From Candidatus Goldiibacteriota bacterium (GTDB taxonomy: Bacteria; Oederibacteriota; JAAXVQ01): a stretch of 51,842 nucleotides of DNA. Below the pieces are notes generated by a model. It did not search any database. It was not told the origin of the DNA and was given only the letters and a program-made list of their open reading frames with translations. Shown piece after piece: positions 1-8,779 of the stretch. The number at the start of each line of letters is the position of its first letter. Position 1 is the first letter of the stretch. The stretch spans positions 1 through 51,842 of the forward strand of contig JAGVPM010000067.1 in NCBI GenBank assembly GCA_020052235.1. The letters run 5' to 3'. A program made the position numbers and the translations under genes.

Positions 1-119
1 CCGCCGGCGGAAGATGTGTTTAATACCGAATCGTAATTAAAAAACAGTAATAAACGATTTTGCGGGGTTAACCGGTGAATCATCTCGTCTAAAACCGCTT
101 TATTTAAAAGCCATTTCAT
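1..119 (-). CDS. 5' end of an unidentified protein, possibly HAD/trehalose-phosphatase-like (cut by window edge)
   Basis: An open frame begins with ATG at 119 on the minus strand and runs without a stop to the window edge, giving about 39 residues. AAGGA lies about nine bases upstream of the ATG and supports the start. The peptide starts MKWLLNKAVLDEMIHRL and then has a hydrophobic strand ending in LLLFFNYDSVL. That is reminiscent of the first motif of trehalose-phosphatase-type HAD enzymes (LLxFDYDGTL), but the nucleophile aspartate would be Asn and DGT would be DSV. If the resemblance is real, the protein may not be an active phosphatase. It lies downstream of the ATPase/exonuclease pair on the same strand. 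The CDS is moderately likely. The family is a guess from one short motif. Confidence 0.5.
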   Translation of the reverse strand, partial: MKWLLNKAVLDEMIHRLTPQNRLLLFFNYDSVLNTSSAG

Positions 120-205
120 AATTTCCCATCCTTTAGCCCAGGCTCATTCCAAACCACGGCTAGGGATACGATAGCATACTTAATCTAAAAAAAACAGAAT
201 TTTCC

Positions 206-691
206 CTAGGCGGATAGGGGATATTTTGCAAGCAGGCATTCAACTTCCCGCAGCAATTCCACATCTTCACGGTTGTAGTGCAGAAGTTTTTTCAATGCTG
301 CTTCATCGCCCTGTTCTTCCCAGAGCGCCCATAACTGCATGGCCATCATCCCATCCACACCGGCGGTTTCACGCTTCAGACCCAATTGCCGCTCCACGGA
401 TTTCAAACCGCCCTTTAATCCGAGCTTCCAACAGGCATACATTAAATCCTGATGGTTGAAAAGTCCGGTTAAATCCAGCCCCATGCGTTGCCTGATTACC
501 GGCAGGTCGAACCGGGAGCCATTGTACGTTTTGAGCGTTGCCACGCCATCCAAGGATGCCAATAGATTCGCCACCGTGATCCGCTCCCCCACCCATTGTA
601 CGGTCTCTTCCCCCGGGCGAAAAATTCCGATTACGGTAATGGCGCCGCGAAACGAGGTTTCAATGTCTAAATAAGCGCTTTCAGCTCCCAT
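206..691 (-). CDS. RNase H-like 3'-5' exonuclease-type protein (YprB/RNase_H_2 family)
   Basis: The 161-residue protein has the DEDD-type nuclease layout: Y-L-D-I-E-T near residue 9 (motif I, D and E), YNGSRFDLPV in the middle (motif II) and YNREDVELL near the end (motif III, Y and D). These match the YprB ribonuclease-H-like domain, which binds two metal ions and is predicted to cut nucleic acid. The true substrate is unknown. The frame is open to 763, but that would overlap the upstream ATPase by 62 bases. The ATG at 691, ten bases after the ATPase stop and just before the first strand, is the natural start. The gene is the second of a two-gene operon with the ATPase, so the two may act together. 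Confidence 0.8.
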   Translation of the reverse strand: MGAESAYLDIETSFRGAITVIGIFRPGEETVQWVGERITVANLLASLDGVATLKTYNGSRFDLPVIRQRMGLDLTGLFNHQDLMYACWKLGLKGGLKSVERQLGLKRETAGVDGMMAMQLWALWEEQGDEAALKKLLHYNREDVELLREVECLLAKYPLSA

Positions 692-701
692 GCCCCGCCG
701 C

Positions 702-1793
702 CTACAGCATCCGGCGTGTAAGCCATTGCTTAAAAAATAAATCCGCAATAACATACGCGTCAAGGGAGCGTTCCAAAACCTTGACTTCCAATAAGCGGTT
801 CAGCGACTTTTGAATGGTCGAAAACCCGCCCAAATGGTGACGCTGGACATATTCCCGGGAAAAGATTTTCCGGCCCCCGCTGACCGCGATCGCCAAAATA
901 AGATTCTTTTGATACGGCGAAAATTCACGCCATACGGCGGTATAAAAGCCGGTATGTGTTTCCAAAATGGAATCCAGGGCATGCGGCAAATTTTTCGTTG
1001 ATACCCATTTGCTGCTGTGTCCCAGATTCCACAATTCCCTGCATATCATTTGGACATAATGGGCATGTCCCTGAGCGGCTTTGATAACCTCTTCAATAAC
1101 CGCTTCTTCGATGCGAAATCCCGTATTTTCAAAACGTGTTTTAATAAACGCCTTCAAATACCTGTCTTCAATTTTTTCCAATGGAATGTGGACCAATCCC
1201 GCCTGAGTATCCGCCTCCAAATCAACCAGCAAATATCCGACCTGGGAGTGTTTCTTGGCCGCATCCAAAATACCTTCCCGAAAATTCCCGGGAATAAATC
1301 CCCGTGTGATCTCATCAAAACAAACAATACAAACCCGGTGCTTGTATTCGGCCGTCGACTGCGCCAAAGAAAGTAAGGCAATGGCAACTTGGGTGGGATT
1401 TTTTGACCGGCTCATGTCCACGGTCAATTCCCCGGCCTTCCCCAGCTTTAAAATCAGCATATTTTTTAAATCATTTGAAAGAGTTTCCATGAATTGTTGC
1501 AGCTCTTTGGCCTGCCGAAAAGCAGTGCGCAACAACTCCGCTAAAAAAATTTCAATGAATTGATTAATGGAATAAGCCCGTTCAAAATCAATGTAGACCG
1601 TCATAACCCCTTGGCGTTCAAATTCAGAAATAATTTTTCGAGCCAAGGATGACTTGCCCGTATGGCGCGGCGCGGTCAGGAGAACATTATGGCCCTGGGA
1701 CAACTCAGCCATAATGCCTTCTCTTTCACGATAGCGATCCGTAAAGAAATCACCGCTGACAGGTTCACCATAGCGAAATGGATTCCGGATCAA
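702..1793 (-). CDS. AAA-type P-loop ATPase with C-terminal winged helix (archaeal-ATPase-like)
   Basis: The 363-residue protein starts with an NPFRYGEPV segment typical of this ATPase family. It has a Walker A motif APRHTGKSS (residues 41-49) and a hydrophobic Walker B strand ending in CFDE (VCIVCFDEI, near residue 160). The last third looks like a winged helix: it has QKNLILAIA, then a recognition-helix-like stretch, then a basic end. Such STAND/AAA proteins are cytoplasmic ATP-driven switches, often next to nucleases or toxins, and no specific role can be assigned. The start is TTG, supported by GAGGAG eight bases upstream and a consensus promoter behind it. The next gene, an RNase H-like nuclease, follows after ten bases. 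Confidence 0.75.
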   Translation of the reverse strand: MIRNPFRYGEPVSGDFFTDRYREREGIMAELSQGHNVLLTAPRHTGKSSLARKIISEFERQGVMTVYIDFERAYSINQFIEIFLAELLRTAFRQAKELQQFMETLSNDLKNMLILKLGKAGELTVDMSRSKNPTQVAIALLSLAQSTAEYKHRVCIVCFDEITRGFIPGNFREGILDAAKKHSQVGYLLVDLEADTQAGLVHIPLEKIEDRYLKAFIKTRFENTGFRIEEAVIEEVIKAAQGHAHYVQMICRELWNLGHSSKWVSTKNLPHALDSILETHTGFYTAVWREFSPYQKNLILAIAVSGGRKIFSREYVQRHHLGGFSTIQKSLNRLLEVKVLERSLDAYVIADLFFKQWLTRRML

Positions 1794-1819
1794 AGCACAT
1801 ACTCCTCACGCTCTACGGT

Positions 1820-1848
1820 ATAATAAACAACAAACCGCGCCTAGTCAA
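1820..1848 (-). promoter_or_regulatory. sigma70-type promoter of the ATPase/exonuclease pair
   Basis: Read on the minus strand, a -35 box TTGACT (1848-1843) and a -10 box TATTAT (1825-1820) are separated by 17 bases. The expected transcript start is about 20 bases before the TTG start of the ATPase and upstream of its GAGGAG site. The promoter directly follows the HU terminator, so the ATPase pair is separated from HU transcription. Confidence 0.7.
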
Positions 1849-1860
1849 GTGTTTCGAAGT

Positions 1861-1901
1861 AAAAAAAAGGCTGCCTCCGAGTAAGTTACTCAGGGGCAGC
1901 C
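1861..1901 (-). terminator. Rho-independent terminator of the HU gene
   Basis: On the minus strand, GGCTGCC pairs with GGCAGCC and the inner arms TTACTC/GAGTAA extend the stem (1869-1901). The stem is followed at once by eight T (1868-1861). The hairpin lies 19 bases after the HU stop codon. On the plus strand there is no U-run after the stem, so it works in one direction. Confidence 0.9.
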
Positions 1902-1919
1902 TTTGATCAAAACTATAAA

Positions 1920-2201
1920 CTATTTACCCAAAACCTTGGTTTTAATATCTTTACTGACGCGGAAGCGGATGACGGTTTTGGCAGGAACTTTCACCAAGTC
2001 GCCAGTTTGCGGATTACGAGCCATCCGAGCTTTGCGATTTTTCACCGTAAAAATCCCCAAACCCTGCAATTTGTATTTTTTATCTTTTTTCAAGACCTTA
2101 GCGAGGAGGTCGTTTTGAGCATCGAGGACAGCCACGACATCCTTCTTTTTAAAGCCAGTCGCTTCTACCAATTTGTTCAACATTTCGCTTTTCGTGAGCA
2201 C
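1920..2201 (-). CDS. hup: HU family DNA-binding protein
   Basis: The 93-residue protein has the full HU/IHF fold: two N-terminal helices (LTKSEMLNKLVEATGF), the beta-arm region with LQGLGIFTVKNRKAR, the ARNPQTGD loop that carries the minor-groove intercalating proline, and a C-terminal helix rich in lysine. HU proteins bend and compact DNA as dimers. Length fits the family (about 90). The start is GTG with GGGAGGTGA five bases upstream. The gene stands alone between its own consensus promoter (2257-2285) and a strong terminator (1861-1901). It cannot be decided from sequence whether it is a general HU or a specialised paralogue. Confidence 0.95.
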   Translation of the reverse strand: MLTKSEMLNKLVEATGFKKKDVVAVLDAQNDLLAKVLKKDKKYKLQGLGIFTVKNRKARMARNPQTGDLVKVPAKTVIRFRVSKDIKTKVLGK

Positions 2202-2256
2202 TTATCTCACCTCCCATCCTATTTTTTTATAATCCAGAGTCTTTCTCTGTGACGGA

Positions 2257-2285
2257 ATTATAAAACACCCCTATATTTTGTGCAA
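2257..2285 (-). promoter_or_regulatory. sigma70-type promoter of the HU gene
   Basis: On the minus strand, TTGCAC (2285-2280) and a perfect TATAAT (2262-2257) are separated by 17 bases. They lie about 55 bases before the HU start, leaving room for a short leader with the GGGAGGTGA site. Confidence 0.8.
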
Positions 2286-2411
2286 GTTTTTTTTATCCAA
2301 AACAGCATATTGTACCATGCATTTTGTGGTTTTAACTTGAGGCATATACATCTGGTGCTACACCAGGTCAGGTAAAAATCAGCCGATTTATTCCTTAGTT
2401 TTCCGTTTTTT

Positions 2412-2765
2412 TTATCTTCCGGTTAAAGAAAATGCATTCCGTAATAATTCAGGCGGATTATTCGCGGAAATGGAAACAATATCAAACCGGCACGGCGGCA
2501 CGGCATGCGGGTGATTGCGCTGCAGATAAGCTTGGGCAGCGCGGATAATCCTAAATTGTTTTTTTCTATTCACCGCTTCATAGGGATATCCAAAAAATGA
2601 GGACTGGCGGCTTTTGACTTCAATGAAACACAGGTTTTCCTTATCCCAGGCTATTACGTCAATCTCACCGCCGTACGCCCGAAAATTTCTTGCAATGATT
2701 TTAAACTTGAGGTGTTCAAGAAACCTTACGGCAAGATCTTCAGCAATCCGGCCCTTGGCGTTCAT
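2412..2765 (-). CDS. yraN: YraN/UPF0102 family putative endonuclease
   Basis: The 117-residue protein has the UPF0102 signature: GRIAEDLAVRFLE at the N-terminus, RNFRAYGGEIDVIAWD in the middle and CFIEVKSR. The E-I-D...E-V-K pattern is the PD-(D/E)XK nuclease-like core seen in Holliday-junction resolvase-type folds. The cellular role is not settled. Its ATG overlaps the rnhB stop as ATGA, showing translational coupling, and rnhB-yraN is a common gene pair. It is the last gene of the rpsP operon. The gap after it contains only a weak inverted repeat at 2352-2366. Confidence 0.9.
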   Translation of the reverse strand: MNAKGRIAEDLAVRFLEHLKFKIIARNFRAYGGEIDVIAWDKENLCFIEVKSRQSSFFGYPYEAVNRKKQFRIIRAAQAYLQRNHPHAVPPCRFDIVSISANNPPELLRNAFSLTGR

Positions 2766-3415
2766 GCGGGTGAAAAAGAAAAACCCATTTGCGAAATGGG
2801 CATGAATGTCCGGCGATGAATTTCACAAATCCCGTGGGCGTGAATGGCGGACAAATGAAGCGCCGTTCCGTACCCCTTATGTTTCGCAAATTGCCATTGG
2901 GGATATTTCAGGCCATAGTCATCCATAATGCGGTCCCGCGTGACTTTGGCAATAATGGAAGCAGCCGCTACGGATAGTGAAAGCGAATCGCCTTTGATGA
3001 TGGTTTCGGCCGATTTGGCCCAACCGGGCTTGCGATTGCCGTCAATTAAGCAAAAATCCGGGGACAGCGGGCAATTTTCAATTGCCCGCTGCATGGCCAA
3101 AAAAGTGGCTTGAAGAATATTAATGCGGTCAATGGTAGGCGCGTCAACCATACCGATGCCAATGCCCAAAGCCTGTTCGTAAATGAGGGGGAAAAGTTCA
3201 ACTCGTTTTTTATGAGGGATCTTTTTTGAATCTGTGACATCGTGCAGCTTACTCGGAACTTCCGGCAGAATAACACAAGCGGCCACTACCGGACCAGCCA
3301 AGGGACCGCGTCCTGCTTCATCAATACCCGCAATTCTCAAAAAGCCTTGCGCCCTATACTTAGCTTCGAAAAAAAGGCTCGTTTGAAAATTCACAGGACG
3401 CGATGTCCCCGGCAT
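2762..3415 (-). CDS. rnhB: Ribonuclease HII
   Basis: RNase HII removes ribonucleotides and RNA primers from DNA-RNA hybrids using metal-bound acidic residues. The 217-residue protein shows RIAGIDEAGRGPLAGPV (catalytic D and E), then DSKKIPHKKR, CLIDGN, IIKGDSLSLSVAAASIIAKVTRDR and a helix with KHKGYGT, all hallmark RNase HII motifs. The frame is open upstream to 3571 inside rplS, but the ATG at 3415 has TGAGGTGA just before it and lies 31 bases after the rplS stop, so it is the start. Its stop overlaps the yraN ATG by ATGA. Confidence 0.96.
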   Translation of the reverse strand: MPGTSRPVNFQTSLFFEAKYRAQGFLRIAGIDEAGRGPLAGPVVAACVILPEVPSKLHDVTDSKKIPHKKRVELFPLIYEQALGIGIGMVDAPTIDRINILQATFLAMQRAIENCPLSPDFCLIDGNRKPGWAKSAETIIKGDSLSLSVAAASIIAKVTRDRIMDDYGLKYPQWQFAKHKGYGTALHLSAIHAHGICEIHRRTFMPISQMGFSFSPA

Positions 3416-3446
3416 AATCACCTCAGTGGAACAACCCAGCCGAAAC

Positions 3447-3920
3447 TTAGGCTTTGGCAGCTTCAGCTTTCGCTTCATGCGCGGCGGTTTGCGCAGCTTC
3501 CAAAGCGGATTGTGCCTGCTCAGCTTCCATGGCCTTGACTTCCGTGGCCTGCAGCTGGAGCAATTTATCACGGCCGAGCTCTTTGATTTTCGCCTGTTTT
3601 CCGGTTTTCTCGCGCAGATAGTACAGTTTCGCCCTGGCGACTTTGCCGTGCTTCACCACCTGGAGCTTATCAATCAGGGGGGAATGAATCATAAACGTCC
3701 TCTCCACACCCACACCCGAAGCAATACGGCGAACTTTGAAGGTTTCGCCGATTCCGACACCCCGGCGGGCGATGATCACACCCTCAAAAATCTGGATACG
3801 TTCTTTGTCACCCTCTTTAATTTTCAAATGAATCTTTACCACATCCCCCGGTGCAAACTGAGGAATACGTTTTTTCATCTGATCCGCGGTGACTGATTTA
3901 AGCAATTCCTTAATGTCCAT
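3447..3920 (-). CDS. rplS: 50S ribosomal protein L19 with long alanine-rich tail
   Basis: L19 sits at the 30S-50S interface. Residues 1-115 match the family: [38 protein letters not shown], a conserved [11 protein letters not shown] segment and the [19 protein letters not shown] end. Most L19 proteins stop at about 115-120 residues. This one continues for about 40 residues rich in Ala, Glu, Gln and Lys, probably a helix. The start ATG lies one base after the trmD stop, and its AGGAGG site is inside the last codons of trmD. The order rpsP-khpA-rimM-trmD-rplS-rnhB is a classic bacterial cluster. Confidence 0.97.
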   Translation of the reverse strand: MDIKELLKSVTADQMKKRIPQFAPGDVVKIHLKIKEGDKERIQIFEGVIIARRGVGIGETFKVRRIASGVGVERTFMIHSPLIDKLQVVKHGKVARAKLYYLREKTGKQAKIKELGRDKLLQLQATEVKAMEAEQAQSALEAAQTAAHEAKAEAAKA

Positions 3921-3921
3921 T

Positions 3922-4704
3922 TTAAATCCTCCTACTTCTGCGTAACGGCTTTATTTGCCGAGATTGACTCAATTCGGCCAAAATGGCCCGATCGTGTTCA
4001 TTTAAAGGGGCGTTTTCCAGCAAATCCGAACGCCGTTCCAAGGTCCGGAGCAACTGTTGCTTTCGCCTCCATTGGGCGACTTTCTTATGATCGCCGCTTA
4101 TCAATTCATCGGGAATCCGCCAGCGCCGGAACACCGCCGGACGGGTAAAATGCGGATAATCCAATAACCCGTCGGAAAAAGAATCCAATTCCGCAGATTG
4201 ATCATCCCCTAAAACACCCGGGATAAGCCGGGTCACCGCATCGACAATCACTACGGCTGCCGGTTCCCCGCCTGAAAGCACAAAATCCCCGATGGAAATT
4301 TCATCGTCGCAAAGTTTCTCGTAAACCCGTTCATCCACGCCTTCATACCGGCCGCAAATCAAGGTAAAACAGCGGGTATCGGCGAATTCCCTGGCCATGG
4401 CTTGGTTAAACCGTTTTCCGCTGGGTGCCAACAAATAGGTTTTACCGATTTTCTTGGCCCGTTTTAATGGCGCCAAGGCCTTATAAATCGGTTCAACTTT
4501 CATGACCATACCGCTCCCGCCACCATAAGGCTTATCATCCACGGTATGGTGCCGGTCAACCGAATAATCCCGGATGTTGATCACTTGAGGTGAAAACAGC
4601 CGTTTCTCAATCGCACGTTTCAGAATTGATTGCGTGAAAGCCGCTTGAATCAATTCCGGAAAAATCGTCAACACGTTAACCCGTAAAGGCTGATTGGCTT
4701 TCAT
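3922..4704 (-). CDS. trmD: tRNA (guanine-37-N1)-methyltransferase TrmD
   Basis: TrmD methylates G37 next to the anticodon with S-adenosylmethionine and keeps the ribosome in frame. The 260-residue protein has the family motifs of the trefoil-knot SPOUT fold: [10 protein letters not shown] at the start, [37 protein letters not shown] and [15 protein letters not shown]. The C-terminal domain has [12 protein letters not shown]. Length fits. Its ATG overlaps the rimM stop as ATGA, and its stop lies one base before rplS. The C-terminal tail is basic (PLRRSRRI), and its coding sequence doubles as the ribosome binding site of rplS. Confidence 0.97.
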   Translation of the reverse strand: MKANQPLRVNVLTIFPELIQAAFTQSILKRAIEKRLFSPQVINIRDYSVDRHHTVDDKPYGGGSGMVMKVEPIYKALAPLKRAKKIGKTYLLAPSGKRFNQAMAREFADTRCFTLICGRYEGVDERVYEKLCDDEISIGDFVLSGGEPAAVVIVDAVTRLIPGVLGDDQSAELDSFSDGLLDYPHFTRPAVFRRWRIPDELISGDHKKVAQWRRKQQLLRTLERRSDLLENAPLNEHDRAILAELSQSRQIKPLRRSRRI

Positions 4705-5246
4705 TCCCTCAAGCCCTCCGGGATTCTCACCCGAAGCCGCCGCGCTTCCAAATCAACCTTTAAAATTATATGTTTCAAGGCCGGCAGCAAAAAATCTCCG
4801 TCCCGGCTTTCTATTTCATATATATCATTGGCGCCGGTTTGGTAAATCCCTTTCACGGTTCCCAGCCCGGCACCATTTTCATCTTCCACCGTTAATCCCA
4901 CGATATCATCAATAAAAAAAGTTCCAACAGGCAACTTTCCCCGGCTGGTTTCAGGAACCGCAATATATCCCCGGGTTAACTCGGCTGCTTGCTCCGGCGT
5001 ATCAATGCCCTCGAAGCGAATGAAAAAAAAAGCCACCCCCGGCTTAACCTGCTTAACCAGCAGCGGCCGTTTCCGGCCATTTAACCCGAGCCATACGATT
5101 TCCTTCAAATGATCAAACCGGCCGGGTACGTCGCTCATGGGAAATAATTTCATTTCACCATGCACGCCATGAGGTGCGCCCAATTGTCCGATCCTGACCA
5201 ATTCTTCTCCGTTTTGGAAAGAATCGGTCTTTTCATTCATACCCAT
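4701..5246 (-). CDS. rimM: Ribosome maturation factor RimM
   Basis: RimM assists late 16S rRNA processing at the 30S head and binds S19. The 181-residue protein has the N-terminal RimM barrel ([19 protein letters not shown]) and the C-terminal PRC-barrel ([18 protein letters not shown], then [20 protein letters not shown]). The position between khpA and trmD is the usual one. The start at 5246 gives the normal length. A second ATG two codons later would also work. Confidence 0.95.
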   Translation of the reverse strand: MGMNEKTDSFQNGEELVRIGQLGAPHGVHGEMKLFPMSDVPGRFDHLKEIVWLGLNGRKRPLLVKQVKPGVAFFFIRFEGIDTPEQAAELTRGYIAVPETSRGKLPVGTFFIDDIVGLTVEDENGAGLGTVKGIYQTGANDIYEIESRDGDFLLPALKHIILKVDLEARRLRVRIPEGLRE

Positions 5247-5274
5247 TCGCCCAGCAATACCCTTCGGCTTGCCT

Positions 5275-5505
5275 TCATTCCTGAATCACAAGGGATATCT
5301 TATTTTTGGTTTTGGCCGCTGCGGCCGATAAAAGATTACGAATCGCTTTTATCGTTCGGCCTTCACGCCCAATCACCCGTCCCAAGTCATCTTTGGCTAC
5401 GGTTAATTCCAACACCAGGCCATGATCGCTCTTGCGTTCTTCAACCCGAACCGAGTCGGGATGTTGAACCAAGGACTTGGCCAAGTATTCAACCAAGGCT
5501 TTCAC
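5275..5505 (-). CDS. khpA: KH-domain RNA-binding protein KhpA (YlqC)
   Basis: The 76-residue protein is a single KH domain with the GRVIGREGRTIKAIRNLL loop that grips single-stranded RNA. KhpA proteins are small RNA chaperones. In some bacteria they pair with KhpB and affect cell division and small-RNA regulation. The gene starts with GTG, and this codon overlaps the rpsP stop as GTGA. It lies between rpsP and rimM, the standard place for this gene. Confidence 0.93.
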   Translation of the reverse strand: MKALVEYLAKSLVQHPDSVRVEERKSDHGLVLELTVAKDDLGRVIGREGRTIKAIRNLLSAAAAKTKNKISLVIQE

Positions 5506-5777
5506 GCTTTTGCTCCTGCCTTTTTAGCTTCAGCAACTTTTTTATATATGCCTTTGTCCACAAAGATCTTTTTTACGGTCTGCGTCGGGACTGCGCCTTT
5601 CACAATCCATTCGGCGATTTTCGTTTCATTCAAATTCACCAACGCCGGTTTGTGCTGATTGTCATAGGTCCCTACCAATTCGATGCAACCGCCCGGTTTG
5701 CGTGAATCGGTTACGGCAATGCGCCAAAAAGGTTTATGCGGCGCACCTTGACGTTGAAGTTTAATGATGGTCGACAT
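5502..5777 (-). CDS. rpsP: 30S ribosomal protein S16
   Basis: S16 is a 30S assembly protein. The 91-residue sequence begins STIIKLQRQGAPHKPFWRI and contains the conserved D-S-R-K-P-G-G and ELVGTYD segments. The frame is open nine codons further upstream, but AAGGAGAA lies seven bases before the ATG at 5777, so that is the start. It is the first protein gene of the operon and begins only 44 bases after the 3' end of tRNA-Thr, with no terminator between. The basic alanine/lysine-rich end (AEAKKAGAKA) is normal. Confidence 0.95.
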   Translation of the reverse strand: MSTIIKLQRQGAPHKPFWRIAVTDSRKPGGCIELVGTYDNQHKPALVNLNETKIAEWIVKGAVPTQTVKKIFVDKGIYKKVAEAKKAGAKA

Positions 5778-5821
5778 GATAGCTTTTCTCCTTAATTCGC
5801 TCATAGCGATTTCGCTCTATT

Positions 5822-5897
5822 TGGAGCCGATGACCAGATTTGAACTGGTGACCCACGGTTTACGAAACCGTTGCTCTACCAACTGAGCTACATCGGC
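5822..5897 (-). tRNA. tRNA-Thr (anticodon CGT)
   Basis: On the minus strand the acceptor GCCGATG (5897-5891) pairs with CATCGGC (5832-5826). It is followed by discriminator T and an encoded CCA (5824-5822). The D-loop has AGCTCAGTTGGTAGAGC. The anticodon stem ACGGT/ACCGT encloses TTCGTAA, so the anticodon is CGT. The T-arm has GTTCAAAT. Length is 76 with CCA. It lies between tRNA-Phe and rpsP. Confidence 0.95.
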
Positions 5898-5938
5898 CAA
5901 AAAATCAGAAAATCAACTTTCGATTCTCTGCCCATTTG

Positions 5939-6014
<76 letters not shown>

Positions 6015-6060
6015 AAAAAATGCATTTCATACGCTTTCGGGTAAAAAAAGAAAACGGTAA

Positions 6061-6089
6061 ATCATACAAAATCACAGTAATCTTGTCAA
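6061..6089 (-). promoter_or_regulatory. Consensus promoter of the tRNA-Phe/tRNA-Thr/rpsP operon
   Basis: On the minus strand a perfect TTGACA (6089-6084) and TATGAT (6066-6061) are 17 bases apart. The expected start is about 40 bases before tRNA-Phe. It lies in the 90-base gap after secA. No other promoter-like sequence or terminator is seen between it and rpsP, so the tRNAs and ribosomal-protein genes probably share one transcript. Confidence 0.85.
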
Positions 6090-6104
6090 GAAATAAGCTC
6101 AATA

Positions 6105-8735
6105 TCACTCATTTTTACCATGACATTTTTTGTATTTCTTGCCTGAACCGCAGGGACAGGGCTCATTTCGCCCTACTTTGGGGTGATCGCGCCTCACCGG
6201 TTCGCTGGCAGCCCCACTAGTTGGCACTGCCTGGCTCATATCCCGGGGGCCGCTCCCAAAAATATGTTCAGCCCCGGAATTAGGCACCGGCGTTGTCTCG
6301 ATTTCCGGCCGGTATTCCTTCCAACGCGAGGATTGATTCGGCTTGCGCTGCTGTTCAGCGGAAGGCGCATTGACAGCCTGAATACGAAGCAACAATTGGA
6401 CCACTTCACGTTTGATTTGCAAAATCATATTCGTGAACATTTCAAAACCTTCACGTTTGTATTCCAATAAAGGATCTTTCTGGCCGTACGCCCGCAAGCC
6501 GATGCCCTCTTTTAATTTATCCATATCGTATAATTGTTCTTTCCAGCGCTGATCCACGACCTGGAGCAAAAAAGCCCTTTCCAATTGGCGCATTAAATCG
6601 GAGCCCAATTGGTTTTCCTGCTGGGCAAAACCATTAAGCACCTTCTCACGGAATGTGTTGGATAAAATTTCCCGTGTCAGCATTGGGATTTCAGATTGGC
6701 TCCAATCCAATTCCGCCCGATACTGTCTTCCCCAGTTCCGGATGGCATCCCAATTCCACTCTTCGGGGTACCCTTTTTCCGGTATTAATTCATCCAATCC
6801 ATCCCCGGTCACATCATCAACCATACTTAAAATATGTTCGTGGAGATCCTCGCCTTCCAGCACCCGCGTCCGTTCCTCGTAAATCACGCTGCGCTGCTTG
6901 TTCATGACATCGTCATATTCCAAGAGATGTTTGCGGATATCGAAATTATGGCCTTCCACAGTGCGCTGGGCGCGTTCCAAAGCTTTGGTGATCCAGGGAT
7001 GTTCAATGACTTCTCCATCGCGCAACCCCAATTTTTCCAGCATGCCGCTGATCCGTTCCGAACCGAAAATCCGCATTAAATCATCCTGCAAAGACACATA
7101 AAAGCACGAGTCGCCCGGGTCGCCTTGGCGTCCGGATCTTCCCCGCAACTGATTGTCAATACGCCGGCTTTCATGGCGTTCCGTGCCGATGACATGCAGC
7201 CCGCCCAAGGCTTTAACCCCTTCGCCCAAAACAATGTCAGTGCCGCGGCCGGCCATGTTCGTGGCAATGGTTACGGCATTTTTTTGACCGGCTTTGGCGA
7301 CAATCTCCGCTTCCCGGGCATGCTGTTTGGCATTAAGCAGCTGGTGCGGCACACCCATACGTTTTAACAACCCGGATAACATTTCATTCTTTTCAATGGA
7401 GATTGTTCCCACCAAAACCGGCTGGCCTTTTTCAAAACATCCCTTAATGGCTTCGGCCACAGCCTGAAATTTCTCCCGCTCCGTACGGTAGATTTGATCG
7501 CCGCGGTCAACCCGGACCATGGGCCGATTCGTCGGAACCACCACGACATCCAGCTTATAAATATGCGCAAATTCCTCCGCTTCAGTATCCGCGGTACCGG
7601 TCATGCCGCCTAATTTTTCATATAAACGGAAATAATTCTGAAACGTAATCGAGGCCAACGTCTGATTTTCGCGCTGGATCTTCACATTTTCCTTGGCCTC
7701 CAAGGCTTGATGCAAGCCTTCGGAAAATCTCCGCCCCGGCATTAAGCGGCCGGTAAATTCGTCCACAATTATGACTTGATCCTCACTGACTACATAATCG
7801 CGGTCCAATTTGAACAAAACATGGGCCTTGAGCGCCTGATTGACATGGTGCAGTATTTCAACATTTTCGGGATCGTATAAATTTCCCACGGCCAAAAGCT
7901 TTTCCGCATGGGCCACACCCTCTTCGGTCAGGGCAACCGTGCGGGATTTTTCTTCCATGGTGAAATCCGCGGCGGCATTCAAATGCGGAATGATTTTATC
8001 AATGCGGTAATATTTATCCGTGGATTCTTCCGCCGGCCCCGAAATAATCAAGGGTGTCCTGGCTTCATCAATTAAAATCGAGTCCACTTCGTCCACAATG
8101 GCATAATGCAATTTACGCTGCACCCGTTCGTCCGGGTGAACCGCCATGTTGTCGCGAAGGTAATCAAAGCCGAATTCATTATTGGTTCCATACGTAATAT
8201 CGCTATTGTATCCAGCTTGGCGTTCCTGAGAATTTAACCCGTGTTTGACGCAACCCACCGTCAATCCCAGAAAGCGGTAAATTTCACCCATACCTTTAAA
8301 ATTTCCCGCACCCAGTGAATCGCGTTCAGCCAGGTAATCATTGACCGTAATTACATGCACGCCTTTCCCCGTTAACGCATTTAAGTAAACCGGCAAAGTT
8401 GCCACCAAGGTCTTGCCTTCACCGGTCTTCATTTCGGCGATTTTCCCCTGATGCAATACCATGCCGCCCATAAGCTGGGTGTCAAAATGCCTCATACCCA
8501 TGGTACGAATAGCCGCTTCCCTGACAACTGCAAACGCCTCGGGCAATAAATCATCCAAGGTTTCGCCTTGGGCCAGACGGGCTTTAAATTCCGCGGTCTT
8601 GGCTTGCAGCTGCTCATCGGACAAGGGATGAATTTTCACTTCAAACGAATTTATTGCTTCCACCAAAGGCAGCAACCGTTTGATGTCACGATCGGATTTG
8701 GTTCCAAAAACCTTAGTTAATACCGCGTTCAACAT
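6105..8735 (-). CDS. secA: Protein translocase subunit SecA
   Basis: SecA is the ATPase motor that pushes preproteins through SecYEG. The 876-residue protein has Walker A KTGEGKT (103-109), the [11 protein letters not shown] helicase motif, [21 protein letters not shown] (DEAD-like core), [26 protein letters not shown] and [10 protein letters not shown] in the second nucleotide-binding fold. The C-terminus ends in a zinc-binding [17 protein letters not shown] motif used with SecB or phospholipids. The frame opens with TTG at 8741, but AAAGGAG is seven bases before the ATG at 8735. The gene follows the aminotransferase after 44 bases on the same strand. Confidence 0.98.
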   Translation of the reverse strand: MLNAVLTKVFGTKSDRDIKRLLPLVEAINSFEVKIHPLSDEQLQAKTAEFKARLAQGETLDDLLPEAFAVVREAAIRTMGMRHFDTQLMGGMVLHQGKIAEMKTGEGKTLVATLPVYLNALTGKGVHVITVNDYLAERDSLGAGNFKGMGEIYRFLGLTVGCVKHGLNSQERQAGYNSDITYGTNNEFGFDYLRDNMAVHPDERVQRKLHYAIVDEVDSILIDEARTPLIISGPAEESTDKYYRIDKIIPHLNAAADFTMEEKSRTVALTEEGVAHAEKLLAVGNLYDPENVEILHHVNQALKAHVLFKLDRDYVVSEDQVIIVDEFTGRLMPGRRFSEGLHQALEAKENVKIQRENQTLASITFQNYFRLYEKLGGMTGTADTEAEEFAHIYKLDVVVVPTNRPMVRVDRGDQIYRTEREKFQAVAEAIKGCFEKGQPVLVGTISIEKNEMLSGLLKRMGVPHQLLNAKQHAREAEIVAKAGQKNAVTIATNMAGRGTDIVLGEGVKALGGLHVIGTERHESRRIDNQLRGRSGRQGDPGDSCFYVSLQDDLMRIFGSERISGMLEKLGLRDGEVIEHPWITKALERAQRTVEGHNFDIRKHLLEYDDVMNKQRSVIYEERTRVLEGEDLHEHILSMVDDVTGDGLDELIPEKGYPEEWNWDAIRNWGRQYRAELDWSQSEIPMLTREILSNTFREKVLNGFAQQENQLGSDLMRQLERAFLLQVVDQRWKEQLYDMDKLKEGIGLRAYGQKDPLLEYKREGFEMFTNMILQIKREVVQLLLRIQAVNAPSAEQQRKPNQSSRWKEYRPEIETTPVPNSGAEHIFGSGPRDMSQAVPTSGAASEPVRRDHPKVGRNEPCPCGSGKKYKKCHGKNE

Positions 8736-8779
8736 AAACAATCTCCTTTAAGGCAACCTCACGCATTACCCGCCAACTG

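Noticed and set aside
2352-2366. Inverted repeat CTGGTG/CACCAG after yraN as a terminator
   Set aside because: Only six pairs and no U-run on the minus strand.
3416-3571. Longer RNase HII start inside rplS
   Set aside because: It would be an antisense-like frame overlap with rplS and RNase HII has a good ATG with TGAGGTGA at 3415.
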